Assembly (NCBI GenBank): GCA_023159155.1 | Contig: JAJNNX010000053.1 | Coordinates: 329,713-393,712 of the forward strand | DNA from: Ustulina deusta | Lineage: Eukaryota > Ascomycota > Sordariomycetes > Xylariales > Xylariaceae | Direction of reading: 5' to 3' | Length of the DNA stretch: 64,000 nucleotides | Shown: one piece after another, positions 13,492-26,100 of the stretch | Layout: each line of letters starts with the position of its first letter | Position numbering within the stretch: position 1 is the stretch's first letter | Made by a program: the position numbers and the translations under genes | Notes under the pieces: generated by a model | What the model saw: only the letters and a program-made list of their open reading frames with translations | Told to the model about the DNA's origin: nothing | Database searches by the model: none

Positions 13492-14005
13492 GCACTTAAT
13501 TAGTGGCTACGAGCTATTTCAGGGAATCAGATCGCAGATATAGGCTCAATTAAATTTACTTGCCGTTTGATGCTTTGAATAATTACTGCACCTACTTCCT
13601 CACCGTGGCGTGTAGGAGTCATTATGCAATGTTCGATAATTATAGCGAAAGCCTGAAGACGTTTTGGTCACATTTTATGAGTTACTGCTCGTTTTACCAA
13701 ATCTGTCTACGTACGACTATCTGGTTTTTTGGCTTGCCAATCCCCGGGTAACCGATGTCGATTCTGCCTTGGGTCCCCATAACGTATTCTCCATATTAAC
13801 TGAATTCAGTTCTCCTACTCCAATGAATATTTCGTGGTAAAGGTAACATAGATAACGAAGCCACGACGATCACTTAGGCGCTTAGACAAAGATGAAAAAA
13901 GCTCACTGGACTTGAGGACCTTCTAGATAGCAGTTTTTGGAAGGAAGGGAGGGAGGGGCAATACTAGTATCCCTAGTTGCAGCCCAATCTCGCCGATCGC
14001 TTGCA
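13492..14005. other. Intergenic, 3' flank of GH115 and insertion site of the copia element
   Basis: No convincing gene. A 63-codon frame at 13560-13751 has no recognisable features. The last bases form the left copy of the target-site duplication. Confidence 0.5.
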
Positions 14006-14010
14006 CGGAT
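14006..14010. repeat. Left target-site duplication (CGGAT)
   Basis: CGGAT immediately before the left LTR pairs with CGGAC at 19902-19906 just after the right LTR. The single difference is C versus T, the change RIP makes, and 5 bp is the usual duplication size for copia integrases. Confidence 0.75.
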
Positions 14011-14172
14011 TGGTAAAATGATTGGTATACAAGTGTTGCATACAGCTTGACTATATTATGACAAAAGGTAGAAAGACCTTAATATATATACAAATGGTGA
14101 TAACTGTGCCTTTTATGCCTTTGATCTTATATAGTATATAAAGTAATTTTTTAATATAGTTTATTTTTAATA
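14011..14172 (-). repeat. 3' LTR of the copia element, heavily RIP-mutated
   Basis: Aligns without gaps to 19740-19901. Where they differ, this copy nearly always carries A or T and the other copy G or C; at about three sites the reverse holds. Its terminal CA on the element's far side is mutated in the way RIP predicts. Confidence 0.9.
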
Positions 14173-14181
14173 CTTCTGCTT
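14173..14181 (-). other. Candidate polypurine tract
   Basis: On the element strand AAGCAGAAG lies directly upstream of the 3' LTR, the position of the plus-strand primer. It is purine-rich except for one C, so the identification is positional. Confidence 0.35.
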
Positions 14182-15469
14182 AAGGAAATATTTTATGTTT
14201 TTTAGTTAATTGTAATAGTTTTGGTTAGTAAAGAAGTTTTTGAACTTCTACGGAATGCTTGCTTTTGCTATTCTAATATTTTCGTTCGCTATATTTATTA
14301 TTATTAATATAAAGTAGCTGTAGTTCTTGCAAATTTTTTAGTAATATTTAGTTATTTTTATAATTTTATTATGTTTAATTAAGTATTATATATATATTTG
14401 TTTAATGCAAAATATATGTTTTTTTTTTTTATTAGAATAGGTTAGAATAACTTTATTAATACTTTGTTGCAAGCTTTTTAAGCAATTTTTTTTTATTTTT
14501 GGGTTTATTTTTATATATTTTATATTATTTTTTATTTTAGGCGTAATCTTTAGATATTTTTTATAAGTTTAGCATTTTTTTAAATTTTTTAAATATATTT
14601 TTAAAAAATAGTTTAGTTAGTCCGTTTGCTATTATATTTTTTATATAAACTTATTTTAGCTGTATTATTTTTTGCTTAATTTGTTTATAAATAAAATATA
14701 TTTAAATATTAATATGCTAATTTTTGTTATATTATATTAGGTTTTTTATAAATATAATTAATTTTTAATTATTACTATAGATTATTATTATATTTAGTTT
14801 TTTAGTTATTATTGCTTTTTTATTATTATTTTTTAAATTTATATTTAGTTTGTTATATAAATAAGTTAGTTATATAGTTTTTTTAGCTATATTAATAGTT
14901 TTTTTGTATTTTATTTTATATATAAATAGGGCTATAGTTTATTATAGTTTAAACAACTAACTAATTGTATTGCTGCTTAGATTAAAAATATATTTTAAAG
15001 TTAATTTTTATATATTTAAATCTTTTTTTTAATTTATATTAGTCTAGCTTATTAGTAGTTTTAATAGTTTTTTAAATACTAAGCAATATATTTTAGTTCT
15101 TAAAAAATATTATAATATTTGTTTAATTACTATTTTATATATTAGGGTTAGATTTAATATATATTTATTAATATATAAAACAGCAAATATAATATTTAAT
15201 TGTATACTTATTATTAAATATATTAAAAATTTAACTATAGATTAATATTTATATTTATTTTTTATAAAATATATAAATTTATTTTTAGTTTTTTATAGTT
15301 TTATTATAGTTATAAAAATATTAGTTAATTTATATTTTTTTAGTTTAAGTTAAGCAAATATTTTATTAATATATTTTTATTAGTTAAAGTAAATAGTTCT
15401 GTTTTTTTGGTTATATTATATATAAATATTAAAATAGTATTAGTATAGTTTAAAATTAGTTATTTAAAA

Positions 15470-15775
15470 TTATTTATTAAAAGCTATTTTAATATTTTTT
15501 ATTTTAGTAATATTTTTTATAACAATAAATAGGTTGTTTATATAAATAGTTATAAAAATTTTTGTTTTTTTGTTTATAAAAATCCTATAGTTTGCTAGAA
15601 GTAGTTTAAATTTTTTTGTTGCTAGAAATTCTAATAGTATTTTAAACCAAACTTTAAATGCTTGCTTTAGTTTATATAGTACTTGTTTTAGTTTATATAT
15701 ATAATTAATTTTATTTTTAAATTTGTTAGATTGTTTAATATAAATGTTTTTTTTTATTTTTTTATAAAAAAACAC
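15470..15775 (-). pseudogene. Copia reverse transcriptase fragment
   Basis: A 101-codon open piece on the minus strand contains YKLKQVLYKLKQAFKVWF, matching the copia block (K)ALYGLKQAPRAWY, followed by FIN..TKIFITIYINNLFIV where active enzymes have IYVDDLLIV. The two catalytic Asp codons have become Asn by G-to-A change, and Gly and Pro codons are lost in the same way. It is an eroded internal fragment, not a gene; its orientation sets the strand of the whole element. Confidence 0.85.
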
Positions 15776-18700
15776 TATTTTTATATTTATTTGTTTAATT
15801 TTTAAATCTTATACTATTACTATTATAAATAATACTTTATAGCTTATTAGTTTTATTATAGATATAAATGTTTTAAAATAGTTAATTTTTTTAATTTATT
15901 TAAAATTTTTAACTATTTATTTAGCTTTATGCTAAGTTATTTTATTGTTTAGTTTTTGTTTTAGTTTATAAATCTATTTTTTTTATAATATATATATATT
16001 TTTAGTTTGTTTTACTATTGTTTATATATTATTTTTTATAAATAACTAATATTTTATTTTTATAGCTTTTATTTATTTTTTTTAATTATAGTTTTTAAAA
16101 GCTTTGCTAATTATAAATAGCTTTATATTTTTATATTAGATTTTTAGTATTGTAACTAGTACTAGTATAGCATAAAATATTTAGATTTTAGATTTTAAAA
16201 TAAATTAATAATTTTTAATTAAATATTATAGCTTTAGTTAATTAAATATTATATTATTAATAGCTAGATTAAATAAGTTTTAAGTAAATAAATTTAGAGC
16301 AATATTTATTATAATACTTTAGTTAAATATAATAATACTTTAGCGTTTTTTTTTAGTTAGTAGAAATATAGATTTTTTTATTTCTAATATTTTTTTAAAA
16401 TTGTTAGTTTATATGTTAATAAACACTATTTTTAAAAAAACTTTTTTAATAGTAGGTTTTTTATTAAAATATGTGTTTTGTTTTATTATTTTAATTATTT
16501 TGCTTTTTATAGTTTTAATTCTATAGATCAAATTATTATTATATTTTATTAAAGTGCTAAGTATTATTTTTAGGTTTATTTTTTTGCGTTTTATGTTTAG
16601 TAGTAGGTATTATATTTTTATACCGAGTTGTTTAATATAATTAATATATAATTATTATTTATATACTATTTTAAACGGAATAATATTAAGTATAATATAT
16701 AGGCTTTTATTCTAAAGGTAATTAATAATTATTATAATTTTAAGCTAATATTTTAATAAAATAGCACTTTTTATTATTATTAAAAATAGTTTATTTTATA
16801 TAGTTATATTAAAATTTTTAGTTATTTTATTGCTTTTGTATTATTTTATTAGGGCAAATTTAACTTTAATGCTTTTTTATAATACTTATTGTTTGGTTTT
16901 TTTAATAATAAACTTTTTAGCTTTATTTTTATGTATTAATTAATATTTTTTGCTTTATTATTTTATTTTTTATAGTTTATTATTATTTTAAGTCTATTAA
17001 ATTAGTTATATAAATTGATTATTATAAGCTAGTATTTTTTTTTTATATTTTTTAATATAAAAAAAGCTATAAATATTTATAAAAATAACTTTTTTTATAT
17101 ATTTTCTTTTTAGAAGACTTTTTTTATAAAGCTTTTTTTTTATTTTTTTTATAATATAAGATTTATAAGTATAGTAATCTTTAGTATTATTTATTTTTTT
17201 AATAATTTTATCTAGTTTTAATAAAGATTGTTTGTTTAAATAACTTATTTTTTTGTACTAAAGTCTTATTTTAGAGCTAATTTAGTAAGTTATTAGTGCT
17301 AAAAGGATTGCTTGATTAGTAAGAAGTATAAAAAGGTTTTTAAAACATAATATAATAATTAGTATATTTAAAAGTTTTAAAAAAACAATTATATATTGTT
17401 TTTTAATAAGTAATATTTTTGTTTTTTTATTTAGTAGTTATATTACTAAGATTAGGTTAATGCCTAATTTTAAAGCATAAAATATATTATAAAAAGTAAT
17501 TTTAGTAAGTTTTTTTATTATAGTAATTTGTTTAGTAAGATTTTTTTTTTTTTATAAGTATTTTAACTTTTTTAACTTTTTTAATTATGATTTTTTTAAG
17601 ATTAAGTTTTTTATAGTTAGATAGTTTGTTTTTATTTTAAGTAATATGTTGTTTATATTTTAAGTTTAAAACTTAAACTTTTTTTAATAAATAGTTAATA
17701 TTTATTATGTAAGGTAGTTTAAGAGTTTTATTGTTTTTTTTACTTCGAGTAGTAATATAAGCCTATATATTTTAGTTTATAATATTTTTAATAGGGCTAT
17801 TACTTTTTATAGCGTTTTATTTTAAAGAATTTATTAATATTATAATTGCTTATTTTAATAAGTTAAATTTTTAGGTCTAAGGTTTAATATAAATAGGGTA
17901 GAATTAGTTTTGTATTAAATATTTAGAATGTTTTATATAGTAAAACAAATATATAGATTAAATTATAAAAAGTTAAATAGTTTGGCTTAAAAGTTTTATA
18001 TAATATTTGCTATATTGTTATTATTATTGCTTTTGTATTTTGGATATATTGCTAATATTGCTTTTTTTTTTTTTTTTTTGCTGTTTTTTTTTGGTTTTTT
18101 TTTTTTTTTTTTTGCGTTTTTTTTAGTTCTGGGTATAAGTCCTAATAGCCTGCCTTAACATGTTTTATCTTTCTGTAGTGTTTATATTTTGGTTTTTTAA
18201 ATATTACTTTTTTGTTTTTAAAATTAGTTGTTATTACTGCCTGCTTTTTTTTTTTATAAAGTTAGACTTAGCTATTATTACTAATATTTTTTTTAGTACT
18301 GATTGGTCCGTTCGATTTATGTAGGTTTTTTTATTTTTTATAATTAGTATTATGTTAGCTAAGATTAGAATTTTAGTTCTTATTAAAGTTTAAAAAATTT
18401 AGGCCCAAGCTTTAAAGTCCTTTTTAAAACCGCAAACAAAATATATTATAAAATAGTTTTTAAAAAGCTTATATTTAGGTCCTACTTTAGTATATTTTTT
18501 TTGTATTGCTTTAATTTTATTTGCTAACTTTTAAATAATTAAAAAATTTTTAATGTTTATATTATTTTATTAAATTGCTAACTAAAAAAATAATATAACT
18601 TTTTTTTAGTTATATTTTTTGTTTATTTATATAAATATTTTTTTATTGTTTTAATACTGTTTATTATTTAATTTTAAGAAATAAAAAAGTTATTTTTTAT

Positions 18701-19727
18701 TAAAAAAATGCCTTATTTTTAAGCAGTTTTTTAAGCTGCTATTTATAGCTATAAAACTTATTTAGCTTTTTTTTAAAATTGCTTTATTATAAATTTATAT
18801 ATATTATATATATTAATTATTATTAATATATTAAAGTGCTACTTATAGTAGTTTTTTTAGTTTTTAAGCTTTTTAAATAAGTTAATTTTAATAGTATTTA
18901 TGTTTAGTTCTAGTAATTTAGTAGTAGTTCTATTAGTAGCATTAATAGTATTAGCTACGCTTTTTTTTATTAATATATTTATAATATATAAGCTAAAAAA
19001 ATAAATTATTATAAAAAGTTAAAATTATAATAAAATTAAAACTTTGTTTTAAAATTATTTTTGGTTTAATTTTTATAATTGTTTAAATAAAAGATATAAA
19101 ATAGAGTTTAAATTTTGTTGCTTTATTAATAAGTTTTTAGTTAATCTATTAGAGCTAGTTTTTTTTTAGCTTTTTTATAGGTTTATATTTTTGTAAAGCA
19201 GTAATTATACTATATATTTAAATAGTTCTTTTTTATTTAGTAATAAAAAAATATTTATATTATTTTGGTTTAGTATATAGTTGTTTGTTTTAATTATAGG
19301 TAGGTTAATATAAGTATTGTTTTGTTTATTGTTTGTTTAAAAGTTTATATAGTTTTATTGTAAAGCTATATTTTATGCTATATAAAAAAAATAGTTAGTG
19401 TTTAGTAACCGATTTATTATAACTAGTTTAATAATTTGTTTTTTTTGTTTTTTTTAAATATTAATTGTTTTATTAGTTATAATTTAAAATAAAAAAACTA
19501 AAAATTATTATTATAAATATTTTATATTATAAGATAATAGTTTTTAGAAGATCTGAGTTAGGGGGAAATTATAGCTTTTTTGGTCTTTTTTGACTTATTT
19601 GATTTTTTTTTTTTTTAGATTAATTGGACGGGCTGTTGTAAATCCGATTTAGTGTCTTATTAGCTTAATTTTTATTAGGTATAATATTATAGTAGCTAGC
19701 TGTTTGTAGCTTAATAAAAAAGTCTCC

Positions 19728-19739
19728 GGGCTTATAACC
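19728..19739 (-). other. Primer-binding site matching initiator tRNA-Met anticodon arm
   Basis: On the element strand the sequence right after the 5' LTR is GGTTATAAGCCC. The complement of the fungal initiator tRNA-Met anticodon arm is GGTTATGAGCCC, so there is one G-to-A difference, as RIP would cause. Copia-type elements are known to prime from a half tRNA cut in the anticodon loop rather than from the 3' CCA end. The site abuts the LTR exactly. Confidence 0.7.
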
Positions 19740-19901
19740 TGGTAAAATGATTGGTATACAAGTGTTGTATATAGCTTGACTATATTATGATAGAAGGTGG
19801 GAAGACCTCAATATATATACAAACGGTGATGACCGTGCCCTTCATGCCCTTGATCTTGTACAGTACATGAAGTGACTCCTTGACGTAGTTCACTTTCAAC
19901 A
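19740..19901 (-). repeat. 5' LTR of the copia element, mildly mutated
   Basis: Partner of 14011-14172. It retains normal G+C content although the adjoining internal sequence is extremely AT-rich. It is followed by the CGGAC half of the target duplication at 19902-19906. Confidence 0.9.
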
Positions 19902-19906
19902 CGGAC

Positions 19907-21445
19907 AACAGCAAGGTCGCAGGGAAATGGATCCTGCTCTTGGAGTTCACTTCAGATGATGGTTTATCATCCTCCCTGGGATTCTCTGGACTTCTGAGGC
20001 ATCTAATATCATGACGTGAGCTCGGCGAGAAGAATAATTACTGCTGACCCGTCAGATTTTGGTTTCAGTCGAAATCGACACCACACGTATAGCAGTAGTA
20101 GATGTGTGACGCTCACGCCCCCATGAACGTGGGGTGATGATCCCCCTAATTTAAAAAAAAGAATGCTTCCCTTTTTGAATGTTTTCTTCTTCGACGTCAT
20201 TCCCCACCTTCACGTTCTCTGAAGAGTCTGATGTGAGAGAAGAAGCGGTTCGGTTTTTATCTCCTCGGACTCGGCTATTCCTGGCTTCTTGGTCCTCAAC
20301 CTGGTCCACTCCTGTTCAGGATACACTAACATTTGAGTCTCCTGGGTTGGTTGGGTTAGAGAGCACGCAACAAGGCTCCGCGTCACGCCTTTTCCTAGTT
20401 TACATCCACGGCCGGCTCGACACCATTGTGACCAAAGGATGGATCTACCCAAAATCGCAAGCCAACTTCCATGGCAGACATGTGCACTTCGACCATTATC
20501 GAAACTGCAATGATGGGCGGTTTCCCTTTTTTTTTTTTTCGCTTGTCCAAATCATAAAGGCAGGGTCTGGATTGAGTTCAAAAATTCAGTAGCTGTCCCA
20601 AGTCAGAAATAGATGTGATCAACAGGACACTCGCTATCTGAGCGTTCATCGTCACTTGGCACAGTTAGCGTTTGTACACGAACCGGCACCGCAGTCCGCC
20701 GCATGTTTCTCGCGGTTCAATGAGGCGAAGAAATTTTGAGCATGGATCAGCCGATTCCCCACCAGACAAGGGTAATGAGCTGGCTGACAGGCATGTGATT
20801 AGAGTGGCATTGAGTGTTGGTCAGCAAGTGATAATAAGGAGTGATCAACACTGAGTTCAGGAACAGTGAAGAGGATTTGTAGCTGGAGGGCGCGATGCAT
20901 TGCACGCACGGTGCTGCTATTGCTCTGCTAATTATCGGTGTGCACAGAGATGCGGTGTCATCCAAATGTGGACCGGAAATATGGGCTCGTGGGGTGATAT
21001 GTGGGATATATGTAGACTTATCACGCCTCTCTATGCAGTGATGTTGATCAATGGAGTATGGTCCACGGTGACGTCACGCAGCATTGGACCCTGACTGTGG
21101 GCGGTTACAGTTCAATTTATGCATTTCACAAATTCGCGTTTTGGCACAATGTGCTGGTCGATTGCTCCTAGTCTCAAGCGCTAGTGCAGCCCTACCATCC
21201 GAACTGGTGTTGGAGCCGGGAGAAAGGCGCTAACCCCATATCCATAGATATCCAAATGCGAACATGGTGGTATCATTCCTAAAATGAAAATCGCGGAAAG
21301 GGACTCGATGCGAGCCCGCCCGTATGTGTGTCCTCAGGACAAGTCTAGCCTTTCTATATGCCAAAAGCCTTTCATGAATCTTCGTGGATAGCGTTCTCGA
21401 AACGCGATCGTACTGTCCAAGACGGCCCAGCCGGTCTCCGATAAT
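19907..21445. other. Intergenic, nothing recognised
   Basis: The 3' flank of the sugar transporter gene. The longest open frame (20179-20592, plus) has no recognisable features and overlaps frames on the other strand. Confidence 0.5.
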
Positions 21446-23184
21446 CTAAGCAACTGACGAGGATGATGATGTTGCAGAGAGAGGCTTCTCTGGGTATCCC
21501 TCGTCACCTTCCACCATTTGTATGTCGACGCCATACTCGCGGGCCTTGTCTAAAACTTCATCCTCGGCTAGGAAAGGTAGCTCTTCGGCTGCCTTTACGT
21601 AGCTGATGTTCTCGGAGTAGCCCTTAGCGAAGATGACGTCGATTTCTTCCAGACTACGTCCTGATGTTTCAGGGTACAGGAAGTAGATGATGGGGAAGAA
21701 AATGGCATTGAGGATTGCAAAGAACAAATAAGTACCCCAACCATGCGTACCCGTGTTCGTCACGAGCACAGGGGTAATCATGACGATGAAGAAGTTCCAT
21801 AGCCAGTTGCTAACAGTGGAGCTAGCGGTAGCCTTAGCACGCGTCTTAAGGGGGTTAATTTCAGCAGGGTAGAGCCAAGGTAGGGGCAGCCAGGTAGCCC
21901 CGAAGAATGCAATGTAGGTCTGTAGTGGGTTAGCTGGCGTCATGATAATAACTGGCATACCATTAGCGACTTACGAAAAGACCAACAGCAGCGCCCTTGG
22001 CAGCGGATGCAGTGCCAGGTATCAATGCAGCGAAAACGAGAACCATAGATAAGCATTGACCAACGGTGCCGATGAGGAAGAGCTTGCGACGACCTACACG
22101 CTCAACAGCGAACCACGAGGTGGTGGCAAAGAGAGCGTAGACGATTTGGTTGACACCTCCAAGAAGCAATGCAAGACTCGGCGAAGTACCAATAGCTGTC
22201 TGGAAGAGAATAGGAAAGTAATAAATGACAGCATTGCACCCAGACAACTGCTGCATCATCTGCGAAGAGAAACCAAGCAACATGCGGCGGAGGTGTTGCG
22301 TAGGACCACCGGTGAAGAGATCCCGGAAGGTGGTCTTGTTGTCGAGCTGGCCAGAAGAGCGCGCAGCAGCCCTCAAGTTGCTGAGCTGGGCATTGAGGCG
22401 GGGATCCGAACGGTTCTCGCCGTTGAGAGCAGCTAGAATGGTTGCCGCTTCGTCAACGCGATCATGAGTAAGTAGCCACCGAGGGCTTTCCGGCAGGTTG
22501 ATCATAAGGACGATGACCAAAATGGCGAAGGTAATCTGGAACGCGATGGGGAATCGCCAAGTGAAGGCATGAGGCCCATAGCTAGCACCGTAGTCGAGCC
22601 AGTAAGCAATTAACGTTCCGATGGCGACATTACCACCCTCGATGCAGATCAGCTTGCCTCGGTTGTGTGAATGACAGCACCTATGGGTAGTAGTGTTAGT
22701 ACAACGCATTTCCACCAAGTTGTAAGCTAGAGACTTACTCTGCTTGCCAAATCGGGATAGTTGACGTGTTGATGCCATTTCCAATGCCGGTGATAAAACG
22801 CCCAACGATGAACTGAGCAGTAGCGCCGTAGCTCGGAGGTACAGTAGAAATTTGGATAATGACACCAATGATCATGATGGTGGCACCGAGAAAGATGGCC
22901 TTTCGACGGCCGAGTTTGTCGCCAACCAAGAGGATGAATAGAGCACCGAAGAAGCAACCAACAGCGTAAATAGATGTGACAAAACCTTGCCATGTGCTGT
23001 TGCCATCGACTTGTGGGAAATCATGAACAAAGGGGGGACCGGATATAATACCTGACATCACACCTTGATCGTAACCGAACAACAAGAAGTCGATAGTAGC
23101 GACAGTAGTAACGAGTCTCTGTAGCTTCTTGCCAGACGCCCCCCAGTAGGTGGGGACGCCAGCCGCATTATCTATGTGCCCCAT
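21446..23184 (-). CDS. MFS sugar transporter (hexose transporter type)
   Basis: A 12-helix plasma-membrane proton-linked sugar porter. Three exons on the minus strand (23184-22739, 22680-21975, 21919-21446) give 541 residues; introns begin GTAAGT. Signature blocks in order: FLLFGYDQGVMSG in helix 1, GDKLGRRKAIFLG between helices 2 and 3, RFITGIGNGINTSTIPIWQAE joined across intron 1 to CCHSHNRGKLI, LPESPRWLL, QQLSGCNAVIYYFP in helix 7, ERVGRRKLFLIG, YIAFFGATWLPLPWLYPAEI and PETSGRSLEEID at the cytoplasmic tail. The second intron carries a CTAAC branch site 8 bp before its acceptor. The Ser-rich tail (ending SSSSSVA) is unusual but short. The transported sugar cannot be told from sequence. Confidence 0.93.
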
Positions 23185-26100
23185 ATTGTTGTGCTCGTCG
23201 AGACCTTTCGAAGGGCTGGATGAATGGGGGGATGGGGAGATGGGGAGTATGGAGAGATACCGGGGAAAACGTCAAGCATTGTCAGACCCGGGGGGAAGGG
23301 ACGGTATTTATCTCCCTTTCTACCCGTCCATCACTTCCAAACGACATTACGCAGTGCAACACCACGCGCGTGGAGACAGAGCCAAGTGGTAATCCCTCAC
23401 GAATTCGTGCATGCTCCGAGCTAAGGCCGAAAAGAAAATCCAGCGAGACCCGATAAAAACCCACAGTCCCTCATGGCGAAAATGATGCAAACCAGAGAGA
23501 CAATATCCCCGGGGGCAGGCCATGATGAGAGCCAGCATAAGCCCCCCACCCTGGTACAGGATGTGAACCAAGACTGGCGTCGAGGCGATCATTACGCAGT
23601 CAGTCTCGAGGCTTGATAAGCCTGATAAGGCGGTCCACAGGAGGCTGAAAGATTCGGCCACTTGTGTTGGCTCTTCCGGGGCCGCGACTAGGAACGAGAG
23701 GGTGGCTCGTGAAGAATCTTCAACCACATCGTCATAAGTCCCACACCCGAGCCCACCTCAGCAGCATGTCAGCGGAGATGCGTGACTCGGTCAGCGCTTG
23801 TAACGGAGGTGTGGGTAAATTGCAGCACCTCCCATGTCTTCAACGGCACGGACTTGGCATCAGGCGAGGCAGGCTAGGAACATCTCGGGTCACCGCTGGA
23901 CCGGCCCCAACCATGCTGGACGTTGTAGACTACCTGTAGAGTATGCTGAACACTCCCGAGCCGAGAGACGGTCGGGCGGAATTCCCACAGGAAGTATACC
24001 GCGCGTCTAAAAGTGGGATTGCGATCGTCGCAGGGTGTTCAGTGTTCAGTGTTCCTCTCCCCAGGCGTGTCTTCATGGGTTTTTTCTGTAGCGCTCACTC
24101 GGGCTGTGTCTGAGCTGGTTCTCGACAGGCGATTTGGCCAAAGAGCAGCTTTCTCACCGCAATTAGGGTAGTGTGGAGGCAGGCTTGGAGGGTGTGTTTC
24201 GCTACAATGGATGAAGAGGTGGATGGCTGGGTCGGAATTGGGCTAATAGTTTATATGGGTCATATGGGTATACCTACCTCCCTGAGTAGGCAGGCTCGGC
24301 TTCTGTTACCTCGAGTACCCCTACTACTATCGCTATATTTAATAATGCTACTGTTGAAGCGGGGCCAACATACCCAAGAGTGCAGATACTACAAACCGCT
24401 TAAACTCTGCTGCCTATTTCAAAGATGAATTAAACAATTTTCCTTTTTATTTTTATCAAAATTTTTTTTTCCGATTTTAACTAGAGACTATTCATGTGCA
24501 TGATTTTCAGTTTTTTTGTTATCTCTCTTTTATTTAACTGTTTGGTTGACCCTTGAAGTGATGTCACTTGGTGGATTGGGTAAGCCTGGTCCCGCTTCTG
24601 ATAATGCTGGTCGAGGTAGGTAGGTGGCACCAAGGGTCCAAGCCAAGGCCAGCTAAGATCCGCGGGATCCACCAACCGTGCCGTCGCTCAGTGCCGACAC
24701 GAAAGGCTAGCTACTATGATGTCATAGGGAATTAATGAAGCCTTACGCCCGGCTTTTTCCTATCATTTTCGGCTCACTTTTTCTCTTTTTCAAAAGAGTA
24801 GTAATGCCGGTAAAAAATTAGGGGTTTTCTCCCGCGTTGTGCCCGACCTTTCCGAATCTCGGACACTAGGGTTACCGATCGGTCGGTAGTCTACAAACCT
24901 ATATCTGTGTTCCAAATCCCCAATGGAGACCGAAAAACCCCGTGGTTTGAATGGCTCGCTTGTGTTAGTGGTTGCATTGCATGGAGCTTATAGGCGGGGT
25001 TCCTGGAGATGAGGGGTCTGAGAAGTACCGTAGCCGAGTTCCGGACTTCGTTTTTTTTCCTCCTTTTTTTTTCTTCTCGTAAAAAAACCACGCCACTAGT
25101 GATTTCGAATTGTAATGTACGTCGCGTGGTTTGTGGGTTGAGCGCCATGTGGTTGAATGTGAATTTGTGTCGGCGAATCAAAGTTGTAAGATTAGTGGCT
25201 CTCGTAGGAATGAGTGCGCTACGCAATCCCTCTCATCTTTGACGAAGCAGAGGAAGAGGGGGATTTGTGGGTTAAGAAGATCGCAGGTGTTTCGGGAAGA
25301 GAAGAAAATCAAATCATTGAGGAGAAGATCAGTTCCCTAACAGCGAGAAAACCGAGGTACTGTGTTCTGGTAGAGGTCAACTTAATGCTCTAAAGCTCGA
25401 TTAGTGAAGATATGTGTATTCTGTCTCAAGCTTGGCTACATTATATTTTGGTTGACTTCCTCGAACCTAAGATTCCTATACATGTAGGACCTAGATTCCC
25501 CCCAACTATACTCTTTTTCCTCGCGTATTGAGTTTATACATGAAGCAACGGCTTCGTTTTAACTACACGTAGGTAGTCTCACTACTTACCACAGTGGGGC
25601 TTTAAGTGGGCGGTAAACATATCTCACTGTCACGGAACAGAACTGCGCACTATACCGCAATACTACCCAAAGTAGAACGTAGTCAAGTTGGGCGCTTGAC
25701 CTGTCTGCAGCTATTATATATGTACTCCAACACCCACTCAATGCGGATGCTACCAACAAAGTGTGAATTCAACCCATAATTGATCTATGGACTGAAGGAG
25801 ATTAGGGCGGGGGAAATCTCGCGCTGTGATGCAATTACGATGTGTTTCGAGTCAGCGGTCATTCTATACAAATGTTGAGTAGTTACTAGGTAGTATAGAA
25901 GCCTCCAGGACTAGAGGTTTGGGAATCCGAAAATCGAGTTTTGCATACTAATACTTGCGCCTTATATACCAAGGTCTTTTACATGACCTTTACCCCACGA
26001 AAGTTCAACCAAATTATTGATTTAAAGTATTGTTATCACTTTTATTCTATATTAAGCTGTTATAAGAAACATGAAGACAATATAGCTTAAGAAGAATTCG

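Larger units (their letters stand above)
14011..19901 (-). mobile_element. Complete-length Ty1/copia LTR retrotransposon, RIP-inactivated
   Basis: The element is 5891 bp, bounded by two 162 bp LTRs and a 5 bp target duplication. It is read on the minus strand: the right LTR (19740-19901) is the 5' LTR, the primer-binding site abuts it, and the RT relic at 15470-15775 lies in the 3' half. On the element strand the LTR starts TGTTG and ends ACCA, so it has TG...CA ends. The interior is extremely AT-rich with stops in all frames, so Gag-Pol is dead. Every difference I see between the two LTRs is a transition, most of them C-to-T or G-to-A in the left copy. Confidence 0.9.

Noticed and set aside
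18060..18120. CRISPR-like or tandem array in the AT-rich block
   Set aside because: Just T-homopolymer runs in RIP-mutated sequence; no regular repeat-spacer structure, and the organism is a fungus.
20179..20592. 137-codon plus-strand open frame
   Set aside because: No recognisable motif; overlaps an equally long frame on the minus strand; likely chance.
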